This document shows, in pieces, positions 18,271-27,964 of a DNA stretch of 64,000 bases. The DNA is from CAVLDP01 sp963661945 (GTDB lineage: Bacteria; Bacillota; Clostridia; Lachnospirales; Lachnospiraceae), in contig CAVLDP010000007.1 in assembly GCA_963661945.1 (NCBI GenBank), forward strand, positions 7,007 to 71,006. The letters run 5' to 3'. The position numbers and the translations under genes were made by a program. Under the pieces are notes generated by a model. The model had not been told where the DNA came from. It did not search any database and was given only the letters and a program-made list of their open reading frames with translations. The first letter of the stretch is position 1. Every line of letters begins with the position of its first letter.

Positions 18271-18900
18271 TTAAAACACCCCTAATGATAATAAAAGAAG
18301 CAGGCCTACACACGTAGAAAGCAAAATATTCACAAGCGTAAATATAAGCGCTGCTGAATTCGTAGTCTTAATATCAGAAAGCTTGTGCTCTAACTCCGCC
18401 TTCTGCTCCTCAGACTTATCAAGCTCCTTCAGAAGATCCTGAATGTTACGATATACCTTCACATTCTCCGTATGAACCTTCTCAGCAAGCTCTAGCTTAA
18501 TCCCCTCCAAGCCCTGGCTCATGTTAGATAAGGTATCCTGCATTGCCTTGGTCTGCTCAGCAGCGGCATCTTCATTATTCGTAACCTGACGCTCAATGCG
18601 CTCTTCCAGGCTCGACATATTCGCCTTCACATCCTGCATCATACGGTCAACCTGTTCATTGACATCAGATACAATACTATCTGCTTCCTCCTGCTTCCTC
18701 GCAAGAGAATCTGATAGTTCTATATTCTTACGCTCAAGCTCATACACCTGATATTCTAATTCCTTAACTCTAGTCTCCTTGGACTTAATCAAGGACTGAA
18801 GTAATCTTGCCTTGTCGCGAAATGCATCAATTTGTATTAAAAGTTGGTCTTCCCCATTCGTAGATGTTACAGTCTCTTCTCTAGATGTTATCTCTTCCAT
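18271..18900 (-). CDS. Coiled-coil protein with a C-terminal membrane anchor, function unknown
   Basis: The product (209 residues from the ATG at 18898-18900, chosen because GGGAG lies 6 bases upstream) is almost entirely heptad-like coiled coil from about residue 20 to 180, rich in Glu, Lys, Gln and Leu. It ends in one hydrophobic segment (LIFTLVNILLSTCVGLLLLLSLGVF), a tail anchor. It has no signal peptide, so the coil should face the cytoplasm. I recognise no family. The gene stands alone between terminators and could be a membrane-attached scaffold, but that is only what the shape suggests. Confidence 0.7.
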   Translation of the reverse strand: MEEITSREETVTSTNGEDQLLIQIDAFRDKARLLQSLIKSKETRVKELEYQVYELERKNIELSDSLARKQEEADSIVSDVNEQVDRMMQDVKANMSSLEERIERQVTNNEDAAAEQTKAMQDTLSNMSQGLEGIKLELAEKVHTENVKVYRNIQDLLKELDKSEEQKAELEHKLSDIKTTNSAALIFTLVNILLSTCVGLLLLLSLGVF

Positions 18901-18983
18901 ACCATACTCCCAAATCATAGAGTGCATATAATCTCAATACACATACACTTGTTATCTTACCAAACCAGCATCTCAAAGTAAAG

Positions 18984-19017
18984 AAAAAAGACGCCTAACA
19001 AACTTGTTAGGCGTCTT
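18984..19017 (-). terminator. Rho-independent terminator after nifJ
   Basis: A 14-bp inverted repeat AAGACGCCTAACAA/TTGTTAGGCGTCTT is followed by a T run on the minus strand, 29 bases after the nifJ stop. Confidence 0.92.
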
Positions 19018-19045
19018 ATCAAGACTAAATATGAACTAAATCGAA

Positions 19046-22000
19046 TTAGTCAGCCTTGTACAGAGTAACGAGCTTCTGTAAGTAAGCGTAACGCTCTTCT
19101 GCATTCTGCTCTGATCTAGCAAAGAGCTCAGCAGCTCTCTCTGGATTGAACTTAGCAAGTGAAGCATAACGGTTCTCACCCTTCAGGAAGTCCTGATATC
19201 CATCGAAGGAAGGAGCCTTGCTATCTAATGAGAATGCATCCTGACCTGCAGCTGCAAGAGCTGGATTGTAACGGAAGTTGAACCAGTAACCTGACTCTAC
19301 AGCAAGCTTCTCTTCTGTCTGAGCCTTGCTCATGCCCTTCTTGATACCATGGTTGATACATGGAGCGTAAGCAATGATCAGTGAAGGTCCTGGATAAGCC
19401 TCAGCCTCAGCAATTGCCTTAACACACTGATTCATATCAGCACCCATAGAAATATGAGCAACATATACATAACCATAAGACATTGCAATACCAGCAAGAT
19501 CCTTCTTCTTAGTCTCCTTACCACCTGCAGCGAACTGTGCAATAGCACCTACTGGTGTAGACTTAGAAGACTGTCCACCTGTATTAGAGTAAACCTCAGT
19601 ATCGAATACCATAACGTTGATATCCTTACCAGAAGCAAGAACATGATCAACACCACCGAATCCGATATCGTAAGCCCATCCGTCACCACCGAAGATCCAC
19701 TGTGACTTCTTAGCAAGATAATCCTTCTCCTTGAGGATAGACTTAGCAGCGTCGCATCCACAAGACTCAAGAGCAGCAACAAGCTTCTCTGTAGCAGGAC
19801 CATTATCAACACCTGAATTGAAGGTTGTCTTCCAATCAGCGATTGCAGACTTAACATCAGCCTTATCTGTATTAGACTCAAGCTCTGTTAATTCAGAAGC
19901 CAGACGGTCTCTGATTGCACGCTGTGCAAGTAACATACCATAACCGAACTCAGCAGCATCCTCGAACAGTGAGTTAGACCATGCAGGACCCTGACCCTTC
20001 TTGTTAACAGTATATGGTGTAGAAGGTGATGAGTTAGCCCAAATTGATGAACATCCTGTAGCATTGGCAATGTACATTCTGTCACCGAAGAGCTGAGTAA
20101 TTAACTTAGCATATGGAGTCTCTCCACATCCACCACAAGCTCCTGAGAACTCAAGGAGTGGCTGACGGAACTGAGAACCCTTAACAGAGTTAATCTTGAA
20201 CTTCTCAATAACATCTTCCTTGTCAGCAAGAGTTACAGCATAATCGAAGTACTTCTGCTCATCTTCATTTGCCTCAAATGACTGCATTGAAATAGCCTGT
20301 ACCTTGTCTGGGCAGACATTGACACAAGAGCCACAACCTGTACAGTCGAATGCAGATACAACGATAGCGAACTTGTATCCATCCATCTGATTGAGAGCCT
20401 TCATCTGCATTCCTTCTGGAGCTGCAGCAGCCTCTGCCTCTGTAAGAGCAACTGGACGAATAGCAGCATGAGGACATACATAAGCACAGTTATTACACTC
20501 GATACACTTAGTAGCATCCCATACAGGAACATCAGTAGCTACACCACGCTTCTCGTATGCAGCTGTACCAGATGGTGTCCAACCTGTCTCATAAGTCTTA
20601 GTAACAGATACAGGGATTGTGTTACCCATCTGTCCATTAACCTTAGACTGAATGTTCTTAACGAAATCAACAACTTCCTGGCGTCCGCCTGTAGGAATTG
20701 CTGTTGTAAGATCATCATCCTTGCAGTTCTTCCATGATTCTGGAACTTCTACCTTAACGTAAGCTGTAGCACCAGCATCGATTGCATCATGGTTCATCTT
20801 AACGATGTCATCACCCTTAGCAGCGTAAGACTTAGTAGCAGCATCCTTCATAAGCTGAAGTACCTGCTCCTCTGGGATAAGCTTAGTAAGTGAGAAGAAT
20901 GCTGACTGAAGTACAGTATTGATTCTCTTACCAAGTCCGATTTCCTTACCAATCTTAACACCATCAATGATGTAGAACTGGATATCGTTCTCAGCGATAT
21001 ATCTCTTAACCTGTCCTGGAAGCTTCTCATCTAATTCATCTACAGACCACTGTGTATTGAAGAGGAAGGTACCACCTGGAACCAGATCCTGAACCATGTT
21101 GTACTTGTAGATGTATGCCTGGCAGTGACATGCTACGAAGTTTGCCTGGCTGATAAGGTATGTAGAGCGAATTGGTGTGTGACCAAAACGTAAGTGAGAA
21201 ATGGTAACACCACCAGACTTCTTAGAATCATAATCGAAGTAAGCCTGAGCGAACATATCAGTATTATCACCGATAATCTTGATAGAGTTCTTGTTTGCAC
21301 CAACAGTACCATCAGCACCAAGACCCCAGAACTTACAGTTTGTAGTTCCCTCTGGAGTGGTTACTGGGTTCTCCTCAAGAGAAAGAGAAAGATTGGTTAC
21401 ATCATCGTTGATACCGATAGTGAATACATCCTTCTTCTCATTGTGGAATACAGCGATAATCTGTCCAGGGGTTGTATCCTTAGAACCAAGGCCATAACGA
21501 CCACGACGAACAGGAACTGACTCAAACTTGGTGCCCTTAAGAGCAGCAACAACGTCTAAGTACAGAGGCTCACCATTAGAACCTGGCTCCTTTGTACGAT
21601 CCATAACAGAGATTCTCTTAACAGAATCAGGAATAGCAGCAACAAGTGCCTCATTGCAGAATGGTCTGTAAAGACGAACCTTAACAACACCAACCTTCTC
21701 GCCACGAGCCATTAAGAAATCGATAGTCTCATCGATAGTATCACATACAGAACCCATAGCAATGATTACTGATTCAGCATCAGCTGCACCATAGTAGTTG
21801 AACAGCTTGTAGTCTGTACCAAGCTTAGCATTTACCTTGTCCATGTACTTCTGAACGATAGCTGGCATTGCATCATAAGTAGAGTTGCAAGCCTCACGTG
21901 ACTGGAAGAAAAGATCTGGGTTCTGAGCAGAACCAAGCTCTACAGGATGGTTAGGATTCAGAGCATTCGCACGGAAAGCATCAACCGCATCCATGTTCAC

Positions 22001-22582
22001 CATATCCTTCAGATCCTCATAATCCCATGTCTCGATCTTCTGGATCTCATGAGATGTACGGAAACCATCAAAGAAGTTAATAAATGGAAGTCTTCCCTCG
22101 ATTGCAGCACAGTGAGCTACTGGAGTTAAGTCCATAACTTCCTGTACAGATGACTCACAAAGCATTGCTACACCTGTCTGACGACAAGCCATAACATCTG
22201 AGTGATCACCGAAAATGTTAAGTGCGTGAGAAGCTACACAACGAGCAGATACATTAAATACACCTGGAAGTCTCTCACCAGCAACCTTGTAAAGGTTAGG
22301 GATCATTAACAGAAGACCCTGAGAAGCTGTAAATGTAGTAGTTAATGCACCAGCTGTTAATGAGCCGTGTACAGAACCAGCAGCACCAGCCTCTGACTGC
22401 ATCTCAGTTACCTGAACAGTCTGACCGAAGATATTCTTGCGGCCTGCAGTTGCCCATTCATCAGTATGTTCAGCCATAACTGAAGATGGAGTAATAGGAT
22501 AGATTGCAGCTACATCTGTGTATGCATAAGATACATGTGAAGCAGCCTGGTTTCCATCCATGGTTTTCATTTGTCTTTTCAT
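19046..22582 (-). CDS. nifJ: Pyruvate:ferredoxin (flavodoxin) oxidoreductase
   Basis: This 1178-residue single-chain enzyme converts pyruvate and CoA to acetyl-CoA and CO2, reducing ferredoxin; it is central to fermentation in anaerobes. Motifs in order are YPITPSSVMAEH (N-terminal pyruvate domain), GYGLGSKDTTPGQI-type gamma/delta region, two [4Fe-4S] motifs CIECNNCAYVCPH and CTGCGSCVNVCPD near residues 690 and 750, ACGGCGETPYAKL for the third cluster, and the thiamine-diphosphate motif GDGWAYDIGFGGVDHV with VYSNTGGQSSKSTP. GGAGG lies 7 bases before the ATG. Codon choice looks more restricted than in neighbours, as for a highly expressed gene. Confidence 0.97.
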   Translation of the reverse strand: MKRQMKTMDGNQAASHVSYAYTDVAAIYPITPSSVMAEHTDEWATAGRKNIFGQTVQVTEMQSEAGAAGSVHGSLTAGALTTTFTASQGLLLMIPNLYKVAGERLPGVFNVSARCVASHALNIFGDHSDVMACRQTGVAMLCESSVQEVMDLTPVAHCAAIEGRLPFINFFDGFRTSHEIQKIETWDYEDLKDMVNMDAVDAFRANALNPNHPVELGSAQNPDLFFQSREACNSTYDAMPAIVQKYMDKVNAKLGTDYKLFNYYGAADAESVIIAMGSVCDTIDETIDFLMARGEKVGVVKVRLYRPFCNEALVAAIPDSVKRISVMDRTKEPGSNGEPLYLDVVAALKGTKFESVPVRRGRYGLGSKDTTPGQIIAVFHNEKKDVFTIGINDDVTNLSLSLEENPVTTPEGTTNCKFWGLGADGTVGANKNSIKIIGDNTDMFAQAYFDYDSKKSGGVTISHLRFGHTPIRSTYLISQANFVACHCQAYIYKYNMVQDLVPGGTFLFNTQWSVDELDEKLPGQVKRYIAENDIQFYIIDGVKIGKEIGLGKRINTVLQSAFFSLTKLIPEEQVLQLMKDAATKSYAAKGDDIVKMNHDAIDAGATAYVKVEVPESWKNCKDDDLTTAIPTGGRQEVVDFVKNIQSKVNGQMGNTIPVSVTKTYETGWTPSGTAAYEKRGVATDVPVWDATKCIECNNCAYVCPHAAIRPVALTEAEAAAAPEGMQMKALNQMDGYKFAIVVSAFDCTGCGSCVNVCPDKVQAISMQSFEANEDEQKYFDYAVTLADKEDVIEKFKINSVKGSQFRQPLLEFSGACGGCGETPYAKLITQLFGDRMYIANATGCSSIWANSSPSTPYTVNKKGQGPAWSNSLFEDAAEFGYGMLLAQRAIRDRLASELTELESNTDKADVKSAIADWKTTFNSGVDNGPATEKLVAALESCGCDAAKSILKEKDYLAKKSQWIFGGDGWAYDIGFGGVDHVLASGKDINVMVFDTEVYSNTGGQSSKSTPVGAIAQFAAGGKETKKKDLAGIAMSYGYVYVAHISMGADMNQCVKAIAEAEAYPGPSLIIAYAPCINHGIKKGMSKAQTEEKLAVESGYWFNFRYNPALAAAGQDAFSLDSKAPSFDGYQDFLKGENRYASLAKFNPERAAELFARSEQNAEERYAYLQKLVTLYKAD

Positions 22583-22636
22583 CTTTTTCCCTCCTATTTA
22601 GAATAGATACTTGAAAATGAAAATCTAACGTACAAT

Positions 22637-22653
22637 TAGGCAGAATATGCCTA
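22637..22653. promoter_or_regulatory. Dyad in the nifJ 5' leader, possible operator
   Basis: TAGGCA and TGCCTA form a 6-bp dyad with a 5-base centre, starting about 10 bases downstream of the inferred nifJ RNA start. That position suits repression by a dimeric protein or a small RNA hairpin. No regulator is assigned. Confidence 0.35.
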
Positions 22654-22671
22654 TTAACGTCATATGAATTT

Positions 22672-22700
22672 ATGATATTCTCTTCCACTTCAAAAATCAA
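22672..22700 (-). promoter_or_regulatory. Promoter of nifJ
   Basis: TTGATT (22695-22700) and TATCAT (22672-22677) are 17 bases apart. It leaves a leader of about 80 bases before nifJ. Other, weaker boxes exist further upstream in this 280-base divergent region. Confidence 0.6.
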
Positions 22701-22793
22701 CAAAAAGACTTTCACAAAACTGTTCTATTTTAAGTACATGTGAAAGATAGAAAAAACTTGCAAAATGGACAATTTCCTATAAAATAAACATTG

Positions 22794-22822
22794 TTGCAAA
22801 ATTAGAGTAACTACTATTATAA
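22794..22822 (+). promoter_or_regulatory. Promoter of the ABC-F gene
   Basis: TTGCAA (22794-22799) and TTATAA (22817-22822) are 17 bases apart, about 40 bases before the chosen start codon. Confidence 0.6.
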
Positions 22823-22862
22823 GTAATGATCCATACAAGCTATATGCAAGAAAGGAATGCAC

Positions 22863-24503
22863 ATGATTCAAGCAAGTAATATCGCTCTTCGATTCGGCAA
22901 GAAGGCCTTATTCGAGGAAGTAAATGTCAAGTTTACAGAGGGTAACTGCTACGGTCTTATCGGAGCCAACGGTGCAGGTAAGTCTACATTTCTTAAGATT
23001 CTCTCAGGAGCTATCGAGCCTACAAATGGCGAAATCATCATCACACCAGGCCAGCGTCTTTCTGTTCTTGAGCAGGACCACTTCAAATACGATGAATATA
23101 CAGTTCTTAATACAGTCATTATGGGAAATCAGAGACTCTATGACATTATGACTGAGAAGGATGCCATCTACAGCAAAGAAGATTTCTCAGATGAGGATGG
23201 TGTTCGTGCTGCAGAGCTCGAAGCAGAATTCGCAGAGATGGACGGATGGAATGCAGAGTCCGACGCAGCCACACTCCTAAATGGACTTGGCGTTGGAACA
23301 GAATTCCACTACTCTCTCATGAAGGACTTAAATGGTGCAGAGAAGGTCAAGGTTCTTCTTGCCAAGGCCCTCTTTGGTAACCCTGACATTCTTCTTCTCG
23401 ATGAGCCAACCAACCACTTGGATTTAGATGCCATTGCCTGGTTAGAAGAATTCTTAATCAACTTCGACAATACCGTTATTGTTGTATCCCATGACCGTTA
23501 TTTCTTAAATAAGGTATGTACACATACTGCAGATATCGATTATGGCAAAATCCAGCTCTACGCTGGTAACTATGACTTCTGGTATGAGTCTTCTCAGCTT
23601 ATTATCAAGCAGCGTAAGGAAGCGAACAAGAAGAAGGAAGAGCAGATCAAGGAATTACAGGACTTCATCTCTCGTTTCTCAGCAAATGCTTCAAAGTCAA
23701 AGCAGGCAACTTCTCGTAAGAAGGCTCTTGAGAAGATCGAACTTGATGACATTCGTCCTTCCAGCCGTAAGTATCCATACATCGACTTCCGTCCAAATCG
23801 TGACATCGGAAATGAAGTACTTACCGTTGAAGGAATCTCTAAGACCATCGATGGTGTTAAGGTTCTCGACAATGTATCCTTTATCGTAGGACATGATGAC
23901 AAGATTGGTTTCGTTGGTGCAAATGAGCAAGCCAAAACTGTCCTCTTCCAGATTCTCTCTGGCGAAATGGAGCCAGACGAAGGGGAATACAAATGGGGTG
24001 TTACCACCTCTCAGTCCTACTTCCCAAAGGACAATACCAAGATCTTCGATGTAGACCTCACAATTGTTGACTGGCTGACTCAGTTCTCTGAAGTCAAGGA
24101 TGCCACCTATGTTAGAGGCTTCCTGGGAAGAATGCTCTTCGCAGGCGAAGACGGAGTCAAGAAAATGCGCGTTCTATCCGGTGGTGAGAAGGTACGAGTT
24201 CTTCTCTCAAGAATGATGATTGAGGGCTCTAACGTCCTGATTCTTGACGAGCCTACAGACCACCTTGATATGGAAAGTATCACAGCACTCAACACAGGAC
24301 TTACCAAGTTCCCTGGCGTGCTGCTCTTCTCTTCCAGAGATCATCAGATTGTGCAGACAACCGCCAATCGAATTATCGAGATTCTGCCAAATGGAACGAT
24401 TGTCGACAAGGTATCAACCTACGACGAATACCTAGAATCTGATGAGATGGCGCGTAAGCGTACCGTCTACAATACAACTGCTGATGATGAGGCAGATGAT
24501 TAA
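22863..24503 (+). CDS. ABC-F family ATPase (YkpA/YbiT-like), ribosome-associated
   Basis: The protein has two ABC ATPase domains in one chain and no membrane segment, so it is an ABC-F translation factor rather than a transporter. Domain 1 has Walker A GANGAGKST, signature DLNGAEKVKV and Walker B ILLLDEPTNHLD. The linker (residues 245-300) is Lys/Arg-rich, as in proteins reaching into the ribosome. Domain 2 has a degenerate Walker A, GANEQAKT, signature VLSGGEKVRV and Walker B VLILDEPTDHLD. The start at 22863 (546 residues) is preferred because AAAGGA then lies 6 bases upstream; the ATG two codons earlier would touch it. It resembles housekeeping YkpA/YbiT more than antibiotic-resistance ABC-F proteins. 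Confidence 0.9.
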   Translation: MIQASNIALRFGKKALFEEVNVKFTEGNCYGLIGANGAGKSTFLKILSGAIEPTNGEIIITPGQRLSVLEQDHFKYDEYTVLNTVIMGNQRLYDIMTEKDAIYSKEDFSDEDGVRAAELEAEFAEMDGWNAESDAATLLNGLGVGTEFHYSLMKDLNGAEKVKVLLAKALFGNPDILLLDEPTNHLDLDAIAWLEEFLINFDNTVIVVSHDRYFLNKVCTHTADIDYGKIQLYAGNYDFWYESSQLIIKQRKEANKKKEEQIKELQDFISRFSANASKSKQATSRKKALEKIELDDIRPSSRKYPYIDFRPNRDIGNEVLTVEGISKTIDGVKVLDNVSFIVGHDDKIGFVGANEQAKTVLFQILSGEMEPDEGEYKWGVTTSQSYFPKDNTKIFDVDLTIVDWLTQFSEVKDATYVRGFLGRMLFAGEDGVKKMRVLSGGEKVRVLLSRMMIEGSNVLILDEPTDHLDMESITALNTGLTKFPGVLLFSSRDHQIVQTTANRIIEILPNGTIVDKVSTYDEYLESDEMARKRTVYNTTADDEADD

Positions 24504-24530
24504 TATCAATCACCAATAAGTAAGCAAAGA

Positions 24531-24568
24531 AAAAGCAGGAAGCCAACTACTGGCCTCCTGCTTTTTTT
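24531..24568. terminator. Terminator between the ABC-F gene and the HD-GYP gene
   Basis: GCAGGAAGCCA pairs with TGGCCTCCTGC (one mismatch), followed by seven T on the plus strand. The opposite flank is A-rich, so it may also end the convergent minus-strand operon. Confidence 0.9.
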
Positions 24569-24576
24569 GTTATAAG

Positions 24577-26250
24577 TTATTTATTATTCTCTTCCTGATT
24601 AAATTCCATGACAAGCTTCTCAATCTGAGGTCGAAGCTCTACAAAGACTCCTGCAATAATCGGATCAAAGTGACTTCCTGCAGATTCTTCTATAATGGAG
24701 AAGGCCTGATCCAAATCAAAGGCATCCTTATACTGTCTCTTGGAAATCAAAGCATCAAAGACATCTGCCACAGCCATAATTCTGGCTGAAAGTGGAATGT
24801 CCGTTCCAGATAGTCCTTCTGGATAACCTGTACCATCCCATTTTTCATGATGATAAAGTGCCATAATTCTGGCATCCTCCAGATAAGAATCATCACCCAC
24901 ATCGCTAAGAATCTCTTCTATAATATAGCCACCCTTGCTGGAGTGAGTCTTAATTACCTCGAATTCCTCACGCGTAAGCTTACCAGGCTTTTGCAAAATG
25001 GTATCAGATATCGTAATCTTGCCAATATCATGAAGGGCTGCCGCAGCAGAAATTCGTGCCACAATAAACTCATCTAATTCATCTGGAAAGAGATGCCTCT
25101 TCACAAGCTCCTGTGAGAGAATCTCAACAAAGGCTGTTGTCCGCTTGACATGTTGCCCCGTCAAGTCATCTCTTAACTCAATCATATTCGCAAAAGACAT
25201 AAGAACCTTCTGCTGAATACGGGTAATCTCACTTACCTTGGCATCTACCTGTGATTTCAGTTCCGTAGCATAATCTGCAAGCTCTGTTACATCGGAAAAT
25301 ACCAATGTATAGCCATAGAACTGTCCATTCTTTCGAAGCTCATCAGTATGAATGTTATAGGTCTTGCCTTCCTTCTCATAGCTCTCTCTTGCATTCTTAC
25401 AGATGCCGCCAATCAATTGATAGGTGTCCATATTATTGTACACATCAACAAAGATCTCATGTGCCGCATCATTCATATATAGAATCTGAAGCTCTGGGCT
25501 TAGAATAATCACTGCATCACTAAGAGAAGAAATCAGTTGATTTCTGGCAATCTCAACTACATCAAACAGATGCCCCCTCACATTTAAGAAGAAAGCAACA
25601 ATCACAGAACCTGTAAAGAAAACACACGTCGGATCGAACTCTCCAGTGATTCCTGTCATATGGATAATATACCCAATTGCGGGGAAAATCACGCAAAGCG
25701 ACAAATAGATTGCATTCCGCCCATTTCTCGTATTTCTATGATGATAATAATAATGGAAGCAATAGCAAGGAATGGCAATAGCATAAAAGAGCATCAGGAC
25801 ACGATGCAGATAATTAAGCGGTCCTGAACTCGCATAAACTCTTCCTACTCCATGCAAATGATGATATACCGCGCTGCCATAGAATAAAGTATTATACCGA
25901 TTGGCAAGAACCGAGATTAGAATCACCGTATGTAAGAAAAATAAGGTATAAATCAGCAGCCTTGGCTTCTGATAATCGAGAAAGCGAATCACAAAAAGAA
26001 GCAGCAGCCACTCCGCATAACAAGCCCCAACGCAGGATATACATCTGGAAAGCATAGCCGCATCTAGAGACCTGGAATTATACTCAAGCAAATTACCAAG
26101 CTGGATAGTAATAACAAAAAGAATCACCATCAGAAAGAGGAACTGCTCCCTCGTAGACATATGTTCCCCAATATAAGTTGCCAGTATTACGAGTGCGACA
26201 ATTCCAGCAATCAATATGCAGTTTAATGCCATTAATTCTGTCATATACAT
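24577..26250 (-). CDS. Membrane receptor-like HD-GYP c-di-GMP phosphodiesterase
   Basis: The 557-residue protein has about seven hydrophobic segments in residues 5-225, resembling the 7TM sensor regions found before histidine kinases. A PAS-like domain follows (residues 235-330, with SLSDAVIILSPELQILYMNDAAHEIF), then a short coiled coil and an HD-GYP domain (residues 345-550). The catalytic pattern is intact: LHDIGKITISD, KTHSSKGGYIIEE and HHEKWDGTGYPEGLSG. It should lower c-di-GMP in response to an unknown signal. It is last in the minus-strand run, 40 bases after the PFL gene. No diguanylate cyclase is visible in the window. Confidence 0.9.
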   Translation of the reverse strand: MYMTELMALNCILIAGIVALVILATYIGEHMSTREQFLFLMVILFVITIQLGNLLEYNSRSLDAAMLSRCISCVGACYAEWLLLLFVIRFLDYQKPRLLIYTLFFLHTVILISVLANRYNTLFYGSAVYHHLHGVGRVYASSGPLNYLHRVLMLFYAIAIPCYCFHYYYHHRNTRNGRNAIYLSLCVIFPAIGYIIHMTGITGEFDPTCVFFTGSVIVAFFLNVRGHLFDVVEIARNQLISSLSDAVIILSPELQILYMNDAAHEIFVDVYNNMDTYQLIGGICKNARESYEKEGKTYNIHTDELRKNGQFYGYTLVFSDVTELADYATELKSQVDAKVSEITRIQQKVLMSFANMIELRDDLTGQHVKRTTAFVEILSQELVKRHLFPDELDEFIVARISAAAALHDIGKITISDTILQKPGKLTREEFEVIKTHSSKGGYIIEEILSDVGDDSYLEDARIMALYHHEKWDGTGYPEGLSGTDIPLSARIMAVADVFDALISKRQYKDAFDLDQAFSIIEESAGSHFDPIIAGVFVELRPQIEKLVMEFNQEENNK

Positions 26251-26290
26251 TCGTCCAATCTAAGTCATATCACATGATACACGTGAAGCA

Positions 26291-27655
26291 TTAATTCTTG
26301 AAGCTATGAATTGGTGCAGGAATCCTACCTTCACGATTAATGAAATCGGCGCAAGAGTACTTGTTGACTGGCATAATCGGTGCATAGCCAAATAAGCCAC
26401 CAAATTCTACGCTCTCTCCTACACCCTTACCAATTACAGGAATCAAACGGCAAGCGGTTGTCTTCTGATTCACCATACCAAGTGCCATCTCATCCGCAAT
26501 CATACCTGAAATGGTAGTTGCTGGTGTATCTCCAGGGATTGCAATCATATCAAGACCAACAGAGCAAACACAAGTCATGGCTTCAAGCTTCTCAAGAGTA
26601 ATCGCACCCGCCTCAACGGAATGGATCATTCCCTGATCCTCTGAAACCGGAATGAAGGCACCAGATAGACCGCCTACATAGGAAGAAGCCATAACGCCGC
26701 CCTTCTTCACTTGATCATTCAGCATAGCAAGAGCAGCTGTTGTACCAGGTGCACCAGCATATTCCAGACCAATCTCGCATAGGATATCAGCCACAGAATC
26801 TCCAACAGCTGGAGTTGGTGCAAGGGACAAATCAATAATGCCAAATGGGATTCCAAGGCGCCTTGATGCTTCCTTTGCTACAAGCTGACCTACACGGGTT
26901 ACCTTGAAGGCTGTCTTCTTGATTGTCTCGCAGAGCACCTCAAAGCTCTCACCGCGAACTGATTCAAGAGCAGTCTTTACAACTCCTGGGCCAGACACAC
27001 CAACATTAATAATCGCATCTGCCTCCGTAACGCCGTGGAAGGCTCCCGCCATAAATGGATTATCATCTGGAGCATTGCAAAATACTACAAGCTTCATGCA
27101 ATCTACAGAATCCCTGTCCTTGGAAGCCTCTGCCACCTGAAGAAGAATCTCTCCCATCAGACGAACCGCATCCATATTGATACCGGTCTTAGTTGATGCA
27201 AGATTCACAGAAGAACAAACCCTCTCTGTAGATACAAGTGCCTTAGGGATTGAACGAATCAGCATCTCATCCGCTCTTGTCATGCCCTTGGATACAAGAG
27301 CAGAATATCCGCCAATCAAATTGGCCCCAACAGCTTCTGCTGCACGGTCCATAGTATGCGCTAATGTAACAAAATCCTCAGGGCACTTACATGCAGCTCC
27401 ACCAACTAATGCAATAGGAGTAACGGAGATACGCTTATTCACAATCGGAATACCATAATCTGCCTGAATCTCATCTGCCACCTTGGATAAATCCTTGGCA
27501 ACTGTAGTAATTCTGTCATATACCTTTTGGTTCAATCGATCAAGATCCGAATCAATACACTCTAACAGGCTAATACCAATTGTAATTGTTCGAACATCAA
27601 GTGTCTGCTCCGAAACCATCCTGTTGGTTTCATTTACCTCATTAAAACTAACCAT
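26291..27655 (-). CDS. PFL family protein (UPF0210/DUF711)
   Basis: The 454-residue product matches the UPF0210/DUF711 family, distantly related in fold to pyruvate formate-lyase-like barrels but without a proven reaction. Recognisable stretches are [60 protein letters not shown] and [29 protein letters not shown] lies 7 bases before the ATG. The gene for an ACT-domain protein lies 9 bases upstream. The two are linked in many Firmicutes, which suggests the ACT protein is its small-molecule sensor. Cytoplasmic. Confidence 0.88.
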   Translation of the reverse strand: MVSFNEVNETNRMVSEQTLDVRTITIGISLLECIDSDLDRLNQKVYDRITTVAKDLSKVADEIQADYGIPIVNKRISVTPIALVGGAACKCPEDFVTLAHTMDRAAEAVGANLIGGYSALVSKGMTRADEMLIRSIPKALVSTERVCSSVNLASTKTGINMDAVRLMGEILLQVAEASKDRDSVDCMKLVVFCNAPDDNPFMAGAFHGVTEADAIINVGVSGPGVVKTALESVRGESFEVLCETIKKTAFKVTRVGQLVAKEASRRLGIPFGIIDLSLAPTPAVGDSVADILCEIGLEYAGAPGTTAALAMLNDQVKKGGVMASSYVGGLSGAFIPVSEDQGMIHSVEAGAITLEKLEAMTCVCSVGLDMIAIPGDTPATTISGMIADEMALGMVNQKTTACRLIPVIGKGVGESVEFGGLFGYAPIMPVNKYSCADFINREGRIPAPIHSFKN

Positions 27656-27664
27656 GATATCTCC

Positions 27665-27952
27665 TTATAATCTATGCATCTTGTTGAAGATTTCTTCCTT
27701 CTGCGCCTTAATCTCAACGCCGATCTCTTCGCCAAGAGAAGCAAGTTCCTGCTGATGATCTCCAAATGCCTTCGTGCTCTTACTGATATCAACAATCATC
27801 ATCATATTGAAGAAACCATCCACAATTGTCTGCGAGATATCCAGAATATTAATATCATTGTCTGCAAGATAGGTACACACTTTTGCAATAATACCTACTG
27901 TATCCCTTCCTACTACTGTAATAATTGTCTTTCCTTGATTTGTGTTACTCAT
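27665..27952 (-). CDS. ACT domain protein (UPF0237 family)
   Basis: The 95-residue product is little more than one ACT domain: TIITVVGRDTVGIIAKVCTYLADNDINILDISQTIVDGFFNMMMIVDI. ACT domains bind amino acids or similar small molecules and usually work as dimers. UPF0237 members resemble the glycine-cleavage regulator GcvR. The gene directly precedes the PFL gene and follows the metallo-hydrolase gene by 12 bases, placing it mid-operon. The ligand cannot be deduced. Confidence 0.9.
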   Translation of the reverse strand: MSNTNQGKTIITVVGRDTVGIIAKVCTYLADNDINILDISQTIVDGFFNMMMIVDISKSTKAFGDHQQELASLGEEIGVEIKAQKEEIFNKMHRL

Positions 27953-27964
27953 GCTTATCTCCTT

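Noticed and set aside
22700..22730. Rex-like redox operator near the nifJ promoter
   Set aside because: Only one half-site (TTGTGAA) is convincing; the other half has too many mismatches.
22863..24503. Antibiotic-resistance ABC-F gene
   Set aside because: Motifs and short linker resemble housekeeping YkpA/YbiT; there is no leader-peptide attenuator or mobile context.
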